NCBI GenBank assembly: GCA_963925735.1
Contig: CAWUUH010000021.1
Span: forward strand, 1 to 64,000
Reading direction: 5' to 3'
Source: UBA4582 sp013204195
Lineage (GTDB): Bacteria; Pseudomonadota; Gammaproteobacteria; Pseudomonadales; Azotimanducaceae
Length of the DNA: 64,000 nucleotides
Shown here: one piece after another, positions 26,399 to 35,471 of the stretch
Numbering within the stretch: position 1 is the first letter of the stretch
How the letters are laid out: each line of letters opens with the position of its first letter
Notes under the pieces: generated by a model
Seen by the model: only the letters and a program-made list of their open reading frames with translations
Databases searched by the model: none
Told to the model about the DNA's origin: nothing
Position numbers and translations under genes: made by a program

Positions 26399-27694
26399 AT
26401 GTTCCACTACAAGTCCACGGACCCCGCGCAATCCCGACACGAGGATCTGGCGCGCATGAAACGCCTGGCAACCGGGCTCTTGCTCGCAGTCACTGCTGTT
26501 TATATCGTCGCGCGCCTGTTCCACGAGTTCGCGCCCTGGGTTGGTTATGTGGAAGCCACCGCAGAAGCCGCCATGGTCGGCGCCCTCGCTGACTGGTTCG
26601 CCGTCACCGCCTTGTTTCGGCACCCCCTGGGTCTGAAGATCCCGCACACAGCGATCATACCCAACCGTAAAAGTCAGATCGCCGAGCAATTCGGGCGCTT
26701 CGTCCAGGAGAATTTTCTCTCGGAACAGGTCATTTCTGCCAAGATCCGAGCCATGAATCTGAGCCAGCAAGTGGCCTTGTGGATCGTCGCACCGAAGAAT
26801 GCCGACGCGGTGGCCGAACAACTCACCGCTGGACTGGCAGGAGCGGTCCGGGTGATGAACGACGCAGATATCCAGCGGATGATCGAACAGAAGGTCGCCG
26901 ACAAAATTCGGGATACTTCATTCGCGCCACTCATTGGCGAGTTGCTGACATTCCTAACCTCGGGCAGACGTCAACAGGAAGCCATGGATGCCGCCGTTCG
27001 AATCGCCTTGAATCTGTTAGAAGACAATGACGAGCAACTGCGCGAAAAAGTCGGTACAGAAACACCCTGGTGGTTTCCCTCGAGTCTTGACAAGGCTGTG
27101 TATAAAAAACTGGTTCGCAGCCTGAGCAAAACTCTGTATGAAATGCAGATGGATATTTTTCACCCTATGCGCATCAAGCTGGTCACGATCACTGATCAGT
27201 TTATGGAAGACCTGAAGCATTCACAGGATATTCGCAACAAGGAAGTCTCGATCAAAGAGGATCTACTGAACCAACCAGCGTTACGGGATTTTACCGGCAC
27301 TCTCTGGCAAGATATCAAACAAGCTTTATTACATCAAAGCGAAAACCCCAACGCCGAGCTCAAGCAGACAATTCAAAAGTCGGTGATAAAGTTTGGTGAA
27401 TCTATTCTCGAAGATCCGGCCCTGGCCAACAAGATCGATGGGTGGGCAGACACCAGTGCCCGCCACCTCATTCGAACCTATGGCCATGAAGTGGCAGACC
27501 TGATTTCCGGCACGATCGACAACTGGGATGCCACAGCCACTGCGGAACGAATTGAACTGCAGATCGGCCGCGACCTACAATTCATTCGCATCAATGGCAC
27601 AGTTGTCGGCGGCTTAGCCGGCCTGACGATTCACCTTATTGCCGAACTGAGCAGTCTGGCCGACATTAGCTTGACTGACCTGTGGCCACTTTAA
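26399..27694 (+). CDS. DUF445 membrane-anchored protein (YjiN-like)
   Basis: A 431-residue member of the DUF445 family, of unknown molecular function. The family's hallmark segment is present after the first hydrophobic helix: EAAMVGALADWFAVTALFRHPLGLKIPHTAIIPNRK. A long, mostly helical middle follows, and the protein ends in a second hydrophobic helix (NGTVVGGLAGLTIHLIAEL). Topology is probably two membrane anchors flanking a large soluble domain. No good ribosome site precedes the ATG. Its last 29 bases overlap the end of the convergent phosphotransferase gene. Confidence 0.88.
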   Translation: MFHYKSTDPAQSRHEDLARMKRLATGLLLAVTAVYIVARLFHEFAPWVGYVEATAEAAMVGALADWFAVTALFRHPLGLKIPHTAIIPNRKSQIAEQFGRFVQENFLSEQVISAKIRAMNLSQQVALWIVAPKNADAVAEQLTAGLAGAVRVMNDADIQRMIEQKVADKIRDTSFAPLIGELLTFLTSGRRQQEAMDAAVRIALNLLEDNDEQLREKVGTETPWWFPSSLDKAVYKKLVRSLSKTLYEMQMDIFHPMRIKLVTITDQFMEDLKHSQDIRNKEVSIKEDLLNQPALRDFTGTLWQDIKQALLHQSENPNAELKQTIQKSVIKFGESILEDPALANKIDGWADTSARHLIRTYGHEVADLISGTIDNWDATATAERIELQIGRDLQFIRINGTVVGGLAGLTIHLIAELSSLADISLTDLWPL

Positions 27695-29093
27695 AACCTG
27701 AGTAGCGCGGCTGATCGATAGCAATCTGATTCGCCACGGCGTGACGCAAATAATCATGTAATCGCTCATCATCAAGGTCCTGAGTGCCATCGCGCAATTC
27801 TCGAGTCAGACGCCAGCGCAGCGCCTCCAGATCGTCGTCGGCTACCGCCGAACCATACAGAAGCCTTAACTTCTCCAACTCCAGCGCCCGTGCCGCCCCC
27901 CCCAGTTGACTTTCACGAAGCACAATATCCAGCGCATTACCCGCAACCCGAGCGAGAAAATTGACCCGACCGGTGGTGCCATCCATCACATCAGCACGCA
28001 AAAAGTCACGCACCGCTGTCAGTAACTCGTCAGCCCGAGGCATATCCAGCGTTTGCGCTGCCTGCTCAGGTTGTACCGGCGTCACGATCCCTGGGATCAC
28101 CAGATTCACACAATCGATCTGACACTCTGACGAACGCCGACCAATACTCGGTCGCTCCACGGTCTTATCGGGTCCGGTACGGTAATGCTCAGCCATACCC
28201 AGGCAACCCACGGCCCACCAAAAAGAGCCAAAGACTTCCCAGAACTTTACCTGTTCAATATCAACGGGCTGACCCGAGACTTCCTCATAACCACGAAACA
28301 AGTCTGCATACTCACCAAACCCGCCCACTGGCTGCGCACCGCCAAATCGCCAGGAGTTGACACAAATCCAGCCCAAATCGCGCATGGGATCACCGATATG
28401 GGCAATTTCCCAGTCGAGCACAGCAACCACTTTTGTTTCGTCAACCAAAAAATTACCATTGCGGAAATCGTTGTGAACCAGGCGCATCTGCGGGGCTACC
28501 GGCAGATGCTCCATCAGCCATCGAGCCGTGAAATCAATCATCGGCTGCGGCGTCTCCAGCAAACGGTAGCGCTCCCAACTCTGCTCCACAAATTCTTTCG
28601 GGGTGATTTCAAACAAGCGACTTCTTAACCCGGTGGCATCCAGGTCGATCTGGTGGATTTTTGCCATTAACTTGCCACACTCGTAGGCGAGTCGAGGCCG
28701 CAGCTGCTCATAGGCGGGTGCGCGAACGATCCGCGCACCCAGGGCTTCGCCTTCAAGCCACTCCATGATGAAGCCTTCACCCAGATCATCTTCGTCTTGT
28801 AACACATAATAGACTTGTGGTTCTGGCACACCCACGGCGCGGGCACTGCGCATCAACAGCGCCTCAACATCCAGTCCCGGATGGCCTGGCACCGGCTCTA
28901 CCTTGACACCCCCCGGCGCTCGACGCATCGCCAACAACTGTTCACCCGTCGGCGTCTCGATCGCTATGCGGTAGGTTTCCTGACTCGCACCACCGGACAA
29001 TCGATCGACTCGCAGCAATTGTTGAAAATCAGGGATATTGCGCACCAATATCCCTTCAAGAGTTGCTTCGAATCTCGTCTTATCTGCATCCAT
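27666..29093 (-). CDS. APH-like phosphotransferase (ACAD10/11- and LvaA-type)
   Basis: A 475-residue kinase-fold protein. The nucleotide loop region (RLSGGASQETYRI) is near residue 30, the catalytic Brenner motif VHNDFRNGNFLVDE near residue 208 supplies Asp and Asn, and the metal-binding VAVLDWEIAHIGDPMRDLGW follows. Eukaryotic ACAD10/ACAD11 carry this domain fused to an acyl-CoA dehydrogenase, and LvaA of Pseudomonas levulinate catabolism is a homologue that phosphorylates 4-hydroxyacyl-CoA. Here an acyl-CoA dehydrogenase gene lies 2 bases upstream, so the same two-step route is likely (inference). A C-terminal helical extension of about 130 residues follows the kinase domain. Confidence 0.85.
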   Translation of the reverse strand: MDADKTRFEATLEGILVRNIPDFQQLLRVDRLSGGASQETYRIAIETPTGEQLLAMRRAPGGVKVEPVPGHPGLDVEALLMRSARAVGVPEPQVYYVLQDEDDLGEGFIMEWLEGEALGARIVRAPAYEQLRPRLAYECGKLMAKIHQIDLDATGLRSRLFEITPKEFVEQSWERYRLLETPQPMIDFTARWLMEHLPVAPQMRLVHNDFRNGNFLVDETKVVAVLDWEIAHIGDPMRDLGWICVNSWRFGGAQPVGGFGEYADLFRGYEEVSGQPVDIEQVKFWEVFGSFWWAVGCLGMAEHYRTGPDKTVERPSIGRRSSECQIDCVNLVIPGIVTPVQPEQAAQTLDMPRADELLTAVRDFLRADVMDGTTGRVNFLARVAGNALDIVLRESQLGGAARALELEKLRLLYGSAVADDDLEALRWRLTRELRDGTQDLDDERLHDYLRHAVANQIAIDQPRYSGFKVATGQSS

Positions 29094-29095
29094 GC

Positions 29096-30367
29096 TTAGT
29101 CTACCTTTACACCCTTTGGCGCCTTCTGATTCATATAACCAAACATGTAACCTGCGATTCTGCGCATTTGAATCTCTTCCGCACCTTCGGTGATTCGGTA
29201 GCGACGATGATGACGATAAATATGCTCGAATGGCTTATGCCGCGAATAGCCCAAACCACCGTGAACCTGCATGGCCCTATCAGCCGCGTCACAACACAAT
29301 CGATTCGCTATGTAATTACACATAGACACCTTGTCAGAGACCATGAAATTACCGTACTTGTCCATCTGCCAGGCAGTCTTGTGGATCAGCGCCCGAAGCA
29401 TTTCGCACTGCGCCTGAAGCTCGACCAGCGGAAACTGAATACCTTGATTGCTGGATAATGGCTTACCGAAGGGCTTGCGCTTCATCGCGTAGGCTACCGA
29501 TTCATTGATACAATACTGGGCAGCACCGAGGCTAGAGGCAGCCTGGCGAATCCGGTTCTCATTGAAGAAATGTTGCACCACCTGCAAGCCGCGGCCCTCG
29601 CCACCAAATATCGCAGAGTCATCAACGTGTACGTCCGTGATCGAGACCCGGCCGTGATCGGTCGGCATGTTAAAGGTCCAGAGCATCTCTTCAATTTTCA
29701 TGCCTTCGGCTTTCATGGGCACCAGAAAAGCCGTAATGCCTTCGCCATCGCCTGGCTTGCCACTGGTACGCGCCATGATCATGTCGTATTGGGCCTTGTG
29801 AATACCGGTATTCCAGGTTTTCTCGCCATTGATTCGCCAGCCGTCACCATCCCGTACGGCGTTCGTTTCCATGTGAGTCGCGTCAGAGCCATGATCCGGC
29901 TCGGTGATTCCAAAGGCAAAGCCCCGCTTACCTTCCAGCAACAAGGGAACCCATTCCGCCTGTTGGCTCGGCGTCCCATAGGCCAGCATCAGCAGCAAAC
30001 CAACGTTGTTACCAACAATGGAGTGCTCGTTCTGCAGGTCATTATGCAAACCCAGTCCCATCGCCGCAAAGTGCTCGCGAATCACCGCCATACCCAGGTT
30101 GGTGCCGTTCTGGCCACCATATTGCTTGTCTATCGGGTAGCGGTAGTGACCCGCTTTATCCGCTCGTTGTCGGGCTTCGCGCAGCAATGATTCCCATTCT
30201 TCATTCGGCAGTCCGCCTCGCTCCCAATCAGTTCGTGCGTCTTCGCGACGATGATCGAAGAAGCGAATATTGTCGTTCTCCTGCTCCAGGGGCTTGATCT
30301 CATCAAGAATGAATTGATCGAGTACTTTCAAATAATCCTGTAAATCTTTTGGTATGTCGAAGTCCAT
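29096..30367 (-). CDS. Acyl-CoA dehydrogenase (ACAD11/LvaC-like)
   Basis: A 423-residue FAD enzyme of the acyl-CoA dehydrogenase fold. Recognisable segments are FGITEPDHGSDATHMET, NGEKTWNTGIHKAQYDMIMARTSG, MCNYIANRLCCDAADRAMQVHGGLGYSRHKPFEHIYRHHRRYRITEGAEEIQ. The C-terminal pattern with HHRRYRITEG is closer to the ACAD10/11 branch than to standard fatty acyl-CoA dehydrogenases. The ATG at 30367 has GAGGA 9 bases upstream and is preferred to the ATG three codons earlier. The phosphotransferase gene follows after 2 bases. The pair probably converts a 4-hydroxyacyl-CoA, via a 4-phosphoacyl-CoA, into an enoyl-CoA (inference). Confidence 0.88.
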   Translation of the reverse strand: MDFDIPKDLQDYLKVLDQFILDEIKPLEQENDNIRFFDHRREDARTDWERGGLPNEEWESLLREARQRADKAGHYRYPIDKQYGGQNGTNLGMAVIREHFAAMGLGLHNDLQNEHSIVGNNVGLLLMLAYGTPSQQAEWVPLLLEGKRGFAFGITEPDHGSDATHMETNAVRDGDGWRINGEKTWNTGIHKAQYDMIMARTSGKPGDGEGITAFLVPMKAEGMKIEEMLWTFNMPTDHGRVSITDVHVDDSAIFGGEGRGLQVVQHFFNENRIRQAASSLGAAQYCINESVAYAMKRKPFGKPLSSNQGIQFPLVELQAQCEMLRALIHKTAWQMDKYGNFMVSDKVSMCNYIANRLCCDAADRAMQVHGGLGYSRHKPFEHIYRHHRRYRITEGAEEIQMRRIAGYMFGYMNQKAPKGVKVD

Positions 30368-30481
30368 GGAACACATCCTCTTTTTTAGTTATGAATTCTT
30401 GAGCTGAAAATACTGCCTTAAACCAATCCTGACAATCACTTTATGTCGCGCTAATACCGAACACTCGCTTTCCAGCTAACC

Positions 30482-31312
30482 TTAGATAATGTCAAATTCG
30501 ATTCGGCCAAAACTTTTGGGCGCTCCCGCATCATCACACAGGTATTGCGCAATGTAATGCCCGGGGCTCGCCAATTGCACTCGACCCAAAGAACCGGTCA
30601 TCAGATAATGGCCCTTCAGTACGGCGTATCCCTGGGCCAGAGAATGATTGATAAGCCAGACCAGTACCGCGGCCTGACTGCCCATCGCATCGCGACCATG
30701 AGCGAGACTCAGCGCTTCATCACCGCGGTGCAGCGTCACTTCAATGTCGTCCGTGTTCACGGGCTGCAGATCGGCTAATCCGATAATATAGCCGCCCGCT
30801 GCCGAGTTGGCGGCCACCAAATCGGCACCAGACATAGTCCTGCCAGCAGCATTGGGGGTGGCATAGCCGGCATCGGCAATTTCAACCATCGGCAATGAAC
30901 AATCGATATACTCATTGAGGTTTCCAAGGCTGACCGGCTGGGTGACCGCTCGGCTTATTCGATAGCCAATTTCCGTCTCTATGATCGGCCGGCAAAAATC
31001 TGCCAGTTTGATCTGACAAGGTGACCGGTACTCGTGTCCCGACACCAAAACACCACCGGCCGGCGTCGTCATGCCCATCGACTGCTGGGCGGCGATATTG
31101 GTGAGCGCCGCCTTGAAACCTCGGATATGCCGGGGCTGACGCATCTCCGACAGCCCCCCAGTACCCTTCAGCAACAAATCAACGTAGGCTCGCTGCAGCT
31201 CGTAACCACGACTCAGCGTCGGGGCGTCACTATCACTCAACAAAGGCATGGGCTGACATGCCTCATGGGCGGTCATGGCGCGGCGGGCAAATTCGTGGTT
31301 CATTTCAGTCAT
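30482..31312 (-). CDS. 2-keto-4-pentenoate hydratase-like protein (FAH superfamily)
   Basis: A 276-residue protein of the fumarylacetoacetase superfamily, hydratase branch (MhpD/XylJ-like), which add water to 2-hydroxypentadienoates in meta-cleavage pathways. Visible features are GYELQ at the N-terminal helix, GFKAALTN, the metal-ligand region IETEIGYRI and the VEIADAGY segment, and a late GRVQLASPGHYI. I chose ATG 31312 (AGGGA upstream), which avoids overlap with the upstream isomerase-like gene; earlier in-frame starts would overlap it. No extradiol dioxygenase or aldolase is adjacent, so the actual substrate is open. Confidence 0.8.
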   Translation of the reverse strand: MTEMNHEFARRAMTAHEACQPMPLLSDSDAPTLSRGYELQRAYVDLLLKGTGGLSEMRQPRHIRGFKAALTNIAAQQSMGMTTPAGGVLVSGHEYRSPCQIKLADFCRPIIETEIGYRISRAVTQPVSLGNLNEYIDCSLPMVEIADAGYATPNAAGRTMSGADLVAANSAAGGYIIGLADLQPVNTDDIEVTLHRGDEALSLAHGRDAMGSQAAVLVWLINHSLAQGYAVLKGHYLMTGSLGRVQLASPGHYIAQYLCDDAGAPKSFGRIEFDII

Positions 31313-31367
31313 TCGGTGACTATCCCTATTACTATTCATCTGAAGCAGAGAATCGCTGGCGCAAAAA

Positions 31368-32021
31368 TTACACCGGAGCGGCACCCTCTCCACCGGTTAA
31401 ATACCATCGCAGTAAGGGCAGATGCTGCCTGCCCTGAAAACGTTCGCCACGATAAAGATACCCCGGTGAGCCGAAGACCCCCATGAGCAGCAGTTCATCC
31501 GCCAGTTGCTGCAAGACGACAGGCCCAGGACCCGCCGTAAAATCCCGCCAGCTAGCCAGGTCAATCCCCAACCCTGACAAGACCTGAGTCACTACGGTCG
31601 CCACTGGGTCACCCTGCCGAAAGATACCCTCATCGATACCTTCAATATACTGCGGCGCATTTGACGCCATCGCATTCACGTATAGCAGACCCATCGCCGC
31701 GGAGCTCGCGTCGAACTGGGGCTGGCTATTCGCCAAGGGAATATCCAGCAATTCACAAGTACGACGCAACTCGGCCTCGGCATTTTTCTGCCGCGCCAAG
31801 GCCCGGCGGGCCTTGTAGTGCACCTGAGGATCATCAGACACCTGCGGTGGCCGACTCGAGATGCGTCCCAAACCCGCCTCAAGAGGCAACCATTGGACAG
31901 TCAAGCCCAGATCATTCACCAGCGCCTGACTTGCAGCCAACGCCAGATAGCTCTCTGGATCAGTAAAATCCAGACAAATGACCAGGTCGGCGGTGGCAGA
32001 CACCTGCGTTTGCAGGCTCAC
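31368..32021 (-). CDS. DsbA-fold protein, 2-hydroxychromene-2-carboxylate isomerase-like (second copy)
   Basis: A 217-residue protein of the DsbA/kappa-GST fold. The N-terminal strand-turn reads LDFTDPESYLAL, where the typical enzyme has DFxSPYxxL; the serine is displaced by one residue (Ser24-Tyr25), so the active site differs from its neighbour. The C-terminal MGVFGSPGYLYRGERFQGRQHLPLLRWYL is typical of the family (cis-proline strand and glutathione-site helix). The start is GTG, overlapping the upstream paralogue by four bases (GTGA), so the two are translationally coupled and might form a heteromer (inference). Confidence 0.8.
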   Translation of the reverse strand: MSLQTQVSATADLVICLDFTDPESYLALAASQALVNDLGLTVQWLPLEAGLGRISSRPPQVSDDPQVHYKARRALARQKNAEAELRRTCELLDIPLANSQPQFDASSAAMGLLYVNAMASNAPQYIEGIDEGIFRQGDPVATVVTQVLSGLGIDLASWRDFTAGPGPVVLQQLADELLLMGVFGSPGYLYRGERFQGRQHLPLLRWYLTGGEGAAPV

Positions 32022-32686
32022 GAATTCAGTACCGTATCGTAGGCAACATCCGGAAAAGGCCCCGTCCCACCCGCCAGGTGCCAGCGCACTCGAGGCAACT
32101 GTTCTCGACCAAAATACACCTCGTCATCAATCACGTAAGTGGGTACGCCGAAATACCCCAGGTCCAAGATGCGCTCTTGCAACTGGTCGTGCTCATCTCT
32201 ACCGGCACCGGCCAAATAGACCGGAAAACCTCCCACATGGGCGCCTGCCTCCGCCAACAGCGCACCGATGACCTGAGGATCCTCAATATCCAATTGGCGT
32301 TGCCAGAAGCGCGAGTAGACTCTATCAGTATAGCCTTTAAGGATATCCGGATGCTGTTGTCGGGCCCACAGCATGCCAATCGCGGCGATGGATGAATCCC
32401 AAATTTTTTGCGTGCCACGCAGCGTCAGACCTCGCAGCGACGCATAGCGACGGGCGTCCATGTAGGCATATTTGACCGCCGTCCACTGTCTTGGCGACCG
32501 CTGATTCTCCACCACATCGCCCTTCTCACTGACTTTCGCGGTACCCAGATAGCTGCCGATATTTAATGTCAGGGGCAGCCAGTCGATCTCGACGTCGAAG
32601 TCTTGGGCCAGTGCGTAGGTGGGATCCTTGGCTATAAAAGCATAGGGACTCTTGAAATCAATATAGACCTCGAGTCGCTGGCTCAT
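32018..32686 (-). CDS. 2-hydroxychromene-2-carboxylate isomerase-like protein (first copy)
   Basis: A 222-residue DsbA-fold protein close to 2-hydroxychromene-2-carboxylate isomerase, a glutathione-dependent enzyme of naphthalene-type degradation. The expected catalytic serine is in DFKSPYAF (Ser13), and the late LGYFGVPTYVIDDEVYFGREQLPRVRWHL carries the cis-proline and typical C-terminal helix. Homologues occur in many non-naphthalene catabolic clusters, so the substrate is unknown. GAGAA precedes the ATG. It overlaps the second copy by four bases and heads the minus-strand run that ends in the hydratase-like gene. Confidence 0.85.
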   Translation of the reverse strand: MSQRLEVYIDFKSPYAFIAKDPTYALAQDFDVEIDWLPLTLNIGSYLGTAKVSEKGDVVENQRSPRQWTAVKYAYMDARRYASLRGLTLRGTQKIWDSSIAAIGMLWARQQHPDILKGYTDRVYSRFWQRQLDIEDPQVIGALLAEAGAHVGGFPVYLAGAGRDEHDQLQERILDLGYFGVPTYVIDDEVYFGREQLPRVRWHLAGGTGPFPDVAYDTVLNS

Positions 32687-32939
32687 ATTTTGTTCTCAAT
32701 GAAAGGGAACCAGTTATACCTAAATTTCCCTCGCCAGAAAAGCCTCGCCGGCCGTCAGTGAAACCCTATCGAGCCCCCGACAGCCTGCGCACCGATATTA
32801 TCGCCAGTTTCTCAGCACGCCCGTTGACCGAAGGACCGGCAACGGGCGACAAATTTAAATCTCGCCAATGCCTCGGCTTTATTTATAATGCAGTGCACAA
32901 TACAATCCCTACGACCAATGGCTTTAGAAGGTGTTAACC

Positions 32940-34457
32940 ATGTTGTCGATGAACTCATCTCAGTCAAAGTATGATCGAAAAATGCGTCGCGCCAAGAGTC
33001 ACGCGGAGTGGCTGGAAGCTGCCCATGAGCATGATACTGCCACAGGGCGAGACAAATGGCGCCAGGAGCAACAATCCTCAAAGTATGACTATCTCAATAT
33101 CCAGAGCCGAGTTGACGAACTGCGCAAGCTGCGGGCTAATCACGATGATGTGGGCTTATTGTACGCCCTCAACCAGGGTATCCATGGCAATCAGGGCGGC
33201 ATGGGCAATAGTGCCTTATATAATCAATCCATGGTCGGCACGAAGAAGCTGATCGAAGCTTACGTCGATGAGATTGTCGATGCGCTCCAACATATCAGTG
33301 AGCTGCCAGAATCTGACAAAATCACTCTCGAAGACAAAATTGATTTTTTTCACCGCGCCAATCTGTGCTTCGGCAGTTCGGCACTGATGTTATCCGGCGC
33401 CGGATCCTTGGGGCACTTTCACCACGGTGTTGTCAAAGCGCTACTGCAGCACGATCTGCTCCCAGACATCATCTCGGGCTCCAGCGCCGGGTCCATCTTC
33501 GCCGCTGTTCTGGGCACCCACACCAATGCAGAGCTTGAGGTGGTGCTGATCGGTAACAATATGCTGGACCCCTTTGACGATGATCTGGAAAAGCGCCCAT
33601 GGGGCAAGGTTCGACCTCAGATGGATGCCGACACCCTGCGCCTGATGCTGGAATCGACTATTCCCGATATGACCTTCCAGGAAGCTTACGAAAAAACTGG
33701 GCGCTCCATCAGCGTTACGATCGCACCCATGGAAGAGCACCAATCGTCTCGCCTGATGAATGCGATTACCTCACCGAATGTGTATATTCGCACCGCAGTG
33801 CTGGCATCCTGTGCGGTACCCGGCGTCTTTCCACCGGTCATGTTGATGGCCAAAAATGTTTATGGCGAACCTCAGCCTTACCTGCCCAACCGCCGCTGGG
33901 TAGATGGCGCCGTGACCGACGACCTGCCCGCCAAACGTCTGGCGAGACTTTATGGCGTCAATCACTATATTGTCAGTCAAGCCAATCCGCTCGCCCTGGC
34001 CATGATGAGCACGGCGAAATTCGTCCCCATGCCAGACCTGACTAAAAGCATCCTGCGTCACACGACCCACGAAATCCTTCGCGCCAGCGAGAAGTTCTCT
34101 CGGCGCTACCTGCGCCAGGTCCCTAGCATCGGCCAAGGCATGAGTATGTTTTATTCGGTGATGGCGCAAAATTACGAAGGTGATATCAATATTGTCCCAA
34201 GTTTCAATTACGTCGATCCGCAAAAGCTTCTTGCTCGGCTAAACGCGAAGGAAATTGAAGACCTGATACTTGAAGGCGAGCGCGGGACCTGGCCGCAGCT
34301 TGAACGGATCAAAATTTGTACTAAAATTGGTCGAACTTTGTCGCGGATTCTCGATCATCATGCCGAGCACAACATCAAGTCCTTCTACAAGAAGCGCAAC
34401 GCCGGCAAGCGCAGACCGGCACCGACAGCGCAACCCACGGCGAGCCAGGAAGAATAA
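32940..34457 (+). CDS. Patatin-like phospholipase with DUF3336 N-terminus
   Basis: A 505-residue lipid acyl hydrolase related to the yeast TGL3/4/5 triacylglycerol lipases. Residues 1-145 form the DUF3336-type helical region (KSHAEWLEAAHEHD...). The patatin domain has the oxyanion loop SGAGSLGHFHHGVV, the nucleophile GSSAGS (Ser182) and the catalytic Asp322 in WVDGAVTDDLP, so the Ser-Asp dyad is complete. The ATG at 32940 has AAGGTG 6 bases upstream and is preferred to the GTG three codons earlier. It probably hydrolyses stored or membrane lipids, supplying acids to the acyl-CoA enzymes nearby (inference). Confidence 0.93.
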   Translation: MLSMNSSQSKYDRKMRRAKSHAEWLEAAHEHDTATGRDKWRQEQQSSKYDYLNIQSRVDELRKLRANHDDVGLLYALNQGIHGNQGGMGNSALYNQSMVGTKKLIEAYVDEIVDALQHISELPESDKITLEDKIDFFHRANLCFGSSALMLSGAGSLGHFHHGVVKALLQHDLLPDIISGSSAGSIFAAVLGTHTNAELEVVLIGNNMLDPFDDDLEKRPWGKVRPQMDADTLRLMLESTIPDMTFQEAYEKTGRSISVTIAPMEEHQSSRLMNAITSPNVYIRTAVLASCAVPGVFPPVMLMAKNVYGEPQPYLPNRRWVDGAVTDDLPAKRLARLYGVNHYIVSQANPLALAMMSTAKFVPMPDLTKSILRHTTHEILRASEKFSRRYLRQVPSIGQGMSMFYSVMAQNYEGDINIVPSFNYVDPQKLLARLNAKEIEDLILEGERGTWPQLERIKICTKIGRTLSRILDHHAEHNIKSFYKKRNAGKRRPAPTAQPTASQEE

Positions 34458-34468
34458 GGCCAGCAACG

Positions 34469-34501
34469 ACAACGCCAACAGCATTCACCAGTTGGCGTTG
34501 T
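34469..34501. terminator. Hairpin between convergent patatin and SDR genes
   Basis: ACAACGCCAAC at 34469-34479 pairs perfectly with 34491-34501 across an 11-base loop. There is no clean T-run, so it is only a probable terminator or RNA-stabilising hairpin. Confidence 0.45.
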
Positions 34502-34542
34502 TAGTTGGCGCACTCTCTTAGATCAACGGCAGCGGTCAATCA

Positions 34543-35319
34543 TCAAGCATTCTTGATAGTCATGCCGCCATCAACCGGTAAGACAACACCCGTGATGTAC
34601 TGGGCTGCGGGCAACGCCAAGCTCAATGTTGCATGCGCAACTTCCTCGGGCTCAGCATAACGTTTCAAGGCCACCCGCCGGCGAGCGAAGATGGCTTTTT
34701 GTTCGTCTGGAATCGCAGAAGTCATGCCCGTATTGATCGGTCCTGGACACACACAATTGACTGTAATCGCTTCAGGACCCAGTTCCACCGCGAGAGACCG
34801 CGTTAAGCCCACGACCCCGGTCTTGGCGGCGGTATAGGGGCTACCAAACTTGGTAGCACCCAAGGCCTCGGTCGACGCAATATTGATAATTCTTGGATGC
34901 ACCGCTTTGCGCAGATAGGGCAGCGCCGCTCGAATCGTCAACATCTGGGCCGTGAGCAGCACCGCCAGGGTTTTGTTCCAGGCAGCAAGATACGCATCAG
35001 CGTCAATCGGTGAAAAAATTGAAATACCGGCATTATTCACCAAGATATCGATGCCGCCGAAATGCGCTGCTATCTCGTCAAACACCGGTTGAATCGCCTC
35101 GCCCTGAGACAAATCCAGCACCCAACCCTTGGCATCATAGCCAGCGTCGGTCATTTCTTTAACCACTGCCGACAGCGCGTCAGCATTGATGTCTAGCGCC
35201 GCGACCTTGGCCCCCTCGTCAGCAAACAGGTGCGCTGTTGCCCGACCCATACCGCTGGCAGCACCAGTGATGATAACGACTTTTCCGGCTACTGACCGGC
35301 TCAATGTAGATAGCTTCAT
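34543..35319 (-). CDS. Short-chain dehydrogenase/reductase (SDR)
   Basis: A 258-residue classical SDR. TGAASGMG starts at residue 18, NNAG is at 95-98, and Ser149, Tyr162 and Lys166 form the catalytic set. Asp43 after the second Rossmann strand (ALDINADAL) suggests NAD(H) preference. The ending DGGMTIKN is typical. The ribosome site is weak. It diverges from the pterin-synthase-like gene, with about 150 bases between. Substrate not predictable. Confidence 0.9.
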   Translation of the reverse strand: MKLSTLSRSVAGKVVIITGAASGMGRATAHLFADEGAKVAALDINADALSAVVKEMTDAGYDAKGWVLDLSQGEAIQPVFDEIAAHFGGIDILVNNAGISIFSPIDADAYLAAWNKTLAVLLTAQMLTIRAALPYLRKAVHPRIINIASTEALGATKFGSPYTAAKTGVVGLTRSLAVELGPEAITVNCVCPGPINTGMTSAIPDEQKAIFARRRVALKRYAEPEEVAHATLSLALPAAQYITGVVLPVDGGMTIKNA

Positions 35320-35471
35320 TAGTTTGTTAGCCTCATTGATTCAACTCCTCGATATCGCCCTTTGATCGCCAATAACCTAAGGGTCTACAGGAGTGTGCCC
35401 CATCTCCCCCGTTCGACGCAAATAGGGTACTATTGCTGAATTCGAACACCAGCCACGAGCCCATAGTTATC

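Noticed and set aside
26336..26821. 161-codon minus-strand frame inside the DUF445 gene
   Set aside because: Antisense shadow of a well-supported gene; no family resemblance.
29570..30190. 206-codon plus-strand frame within the acyl-CoA dehydrogenase gene
   Set aside because: Codon-bias shadow on the opposite strand, histidine/arginine-rich and without a ribosome site.
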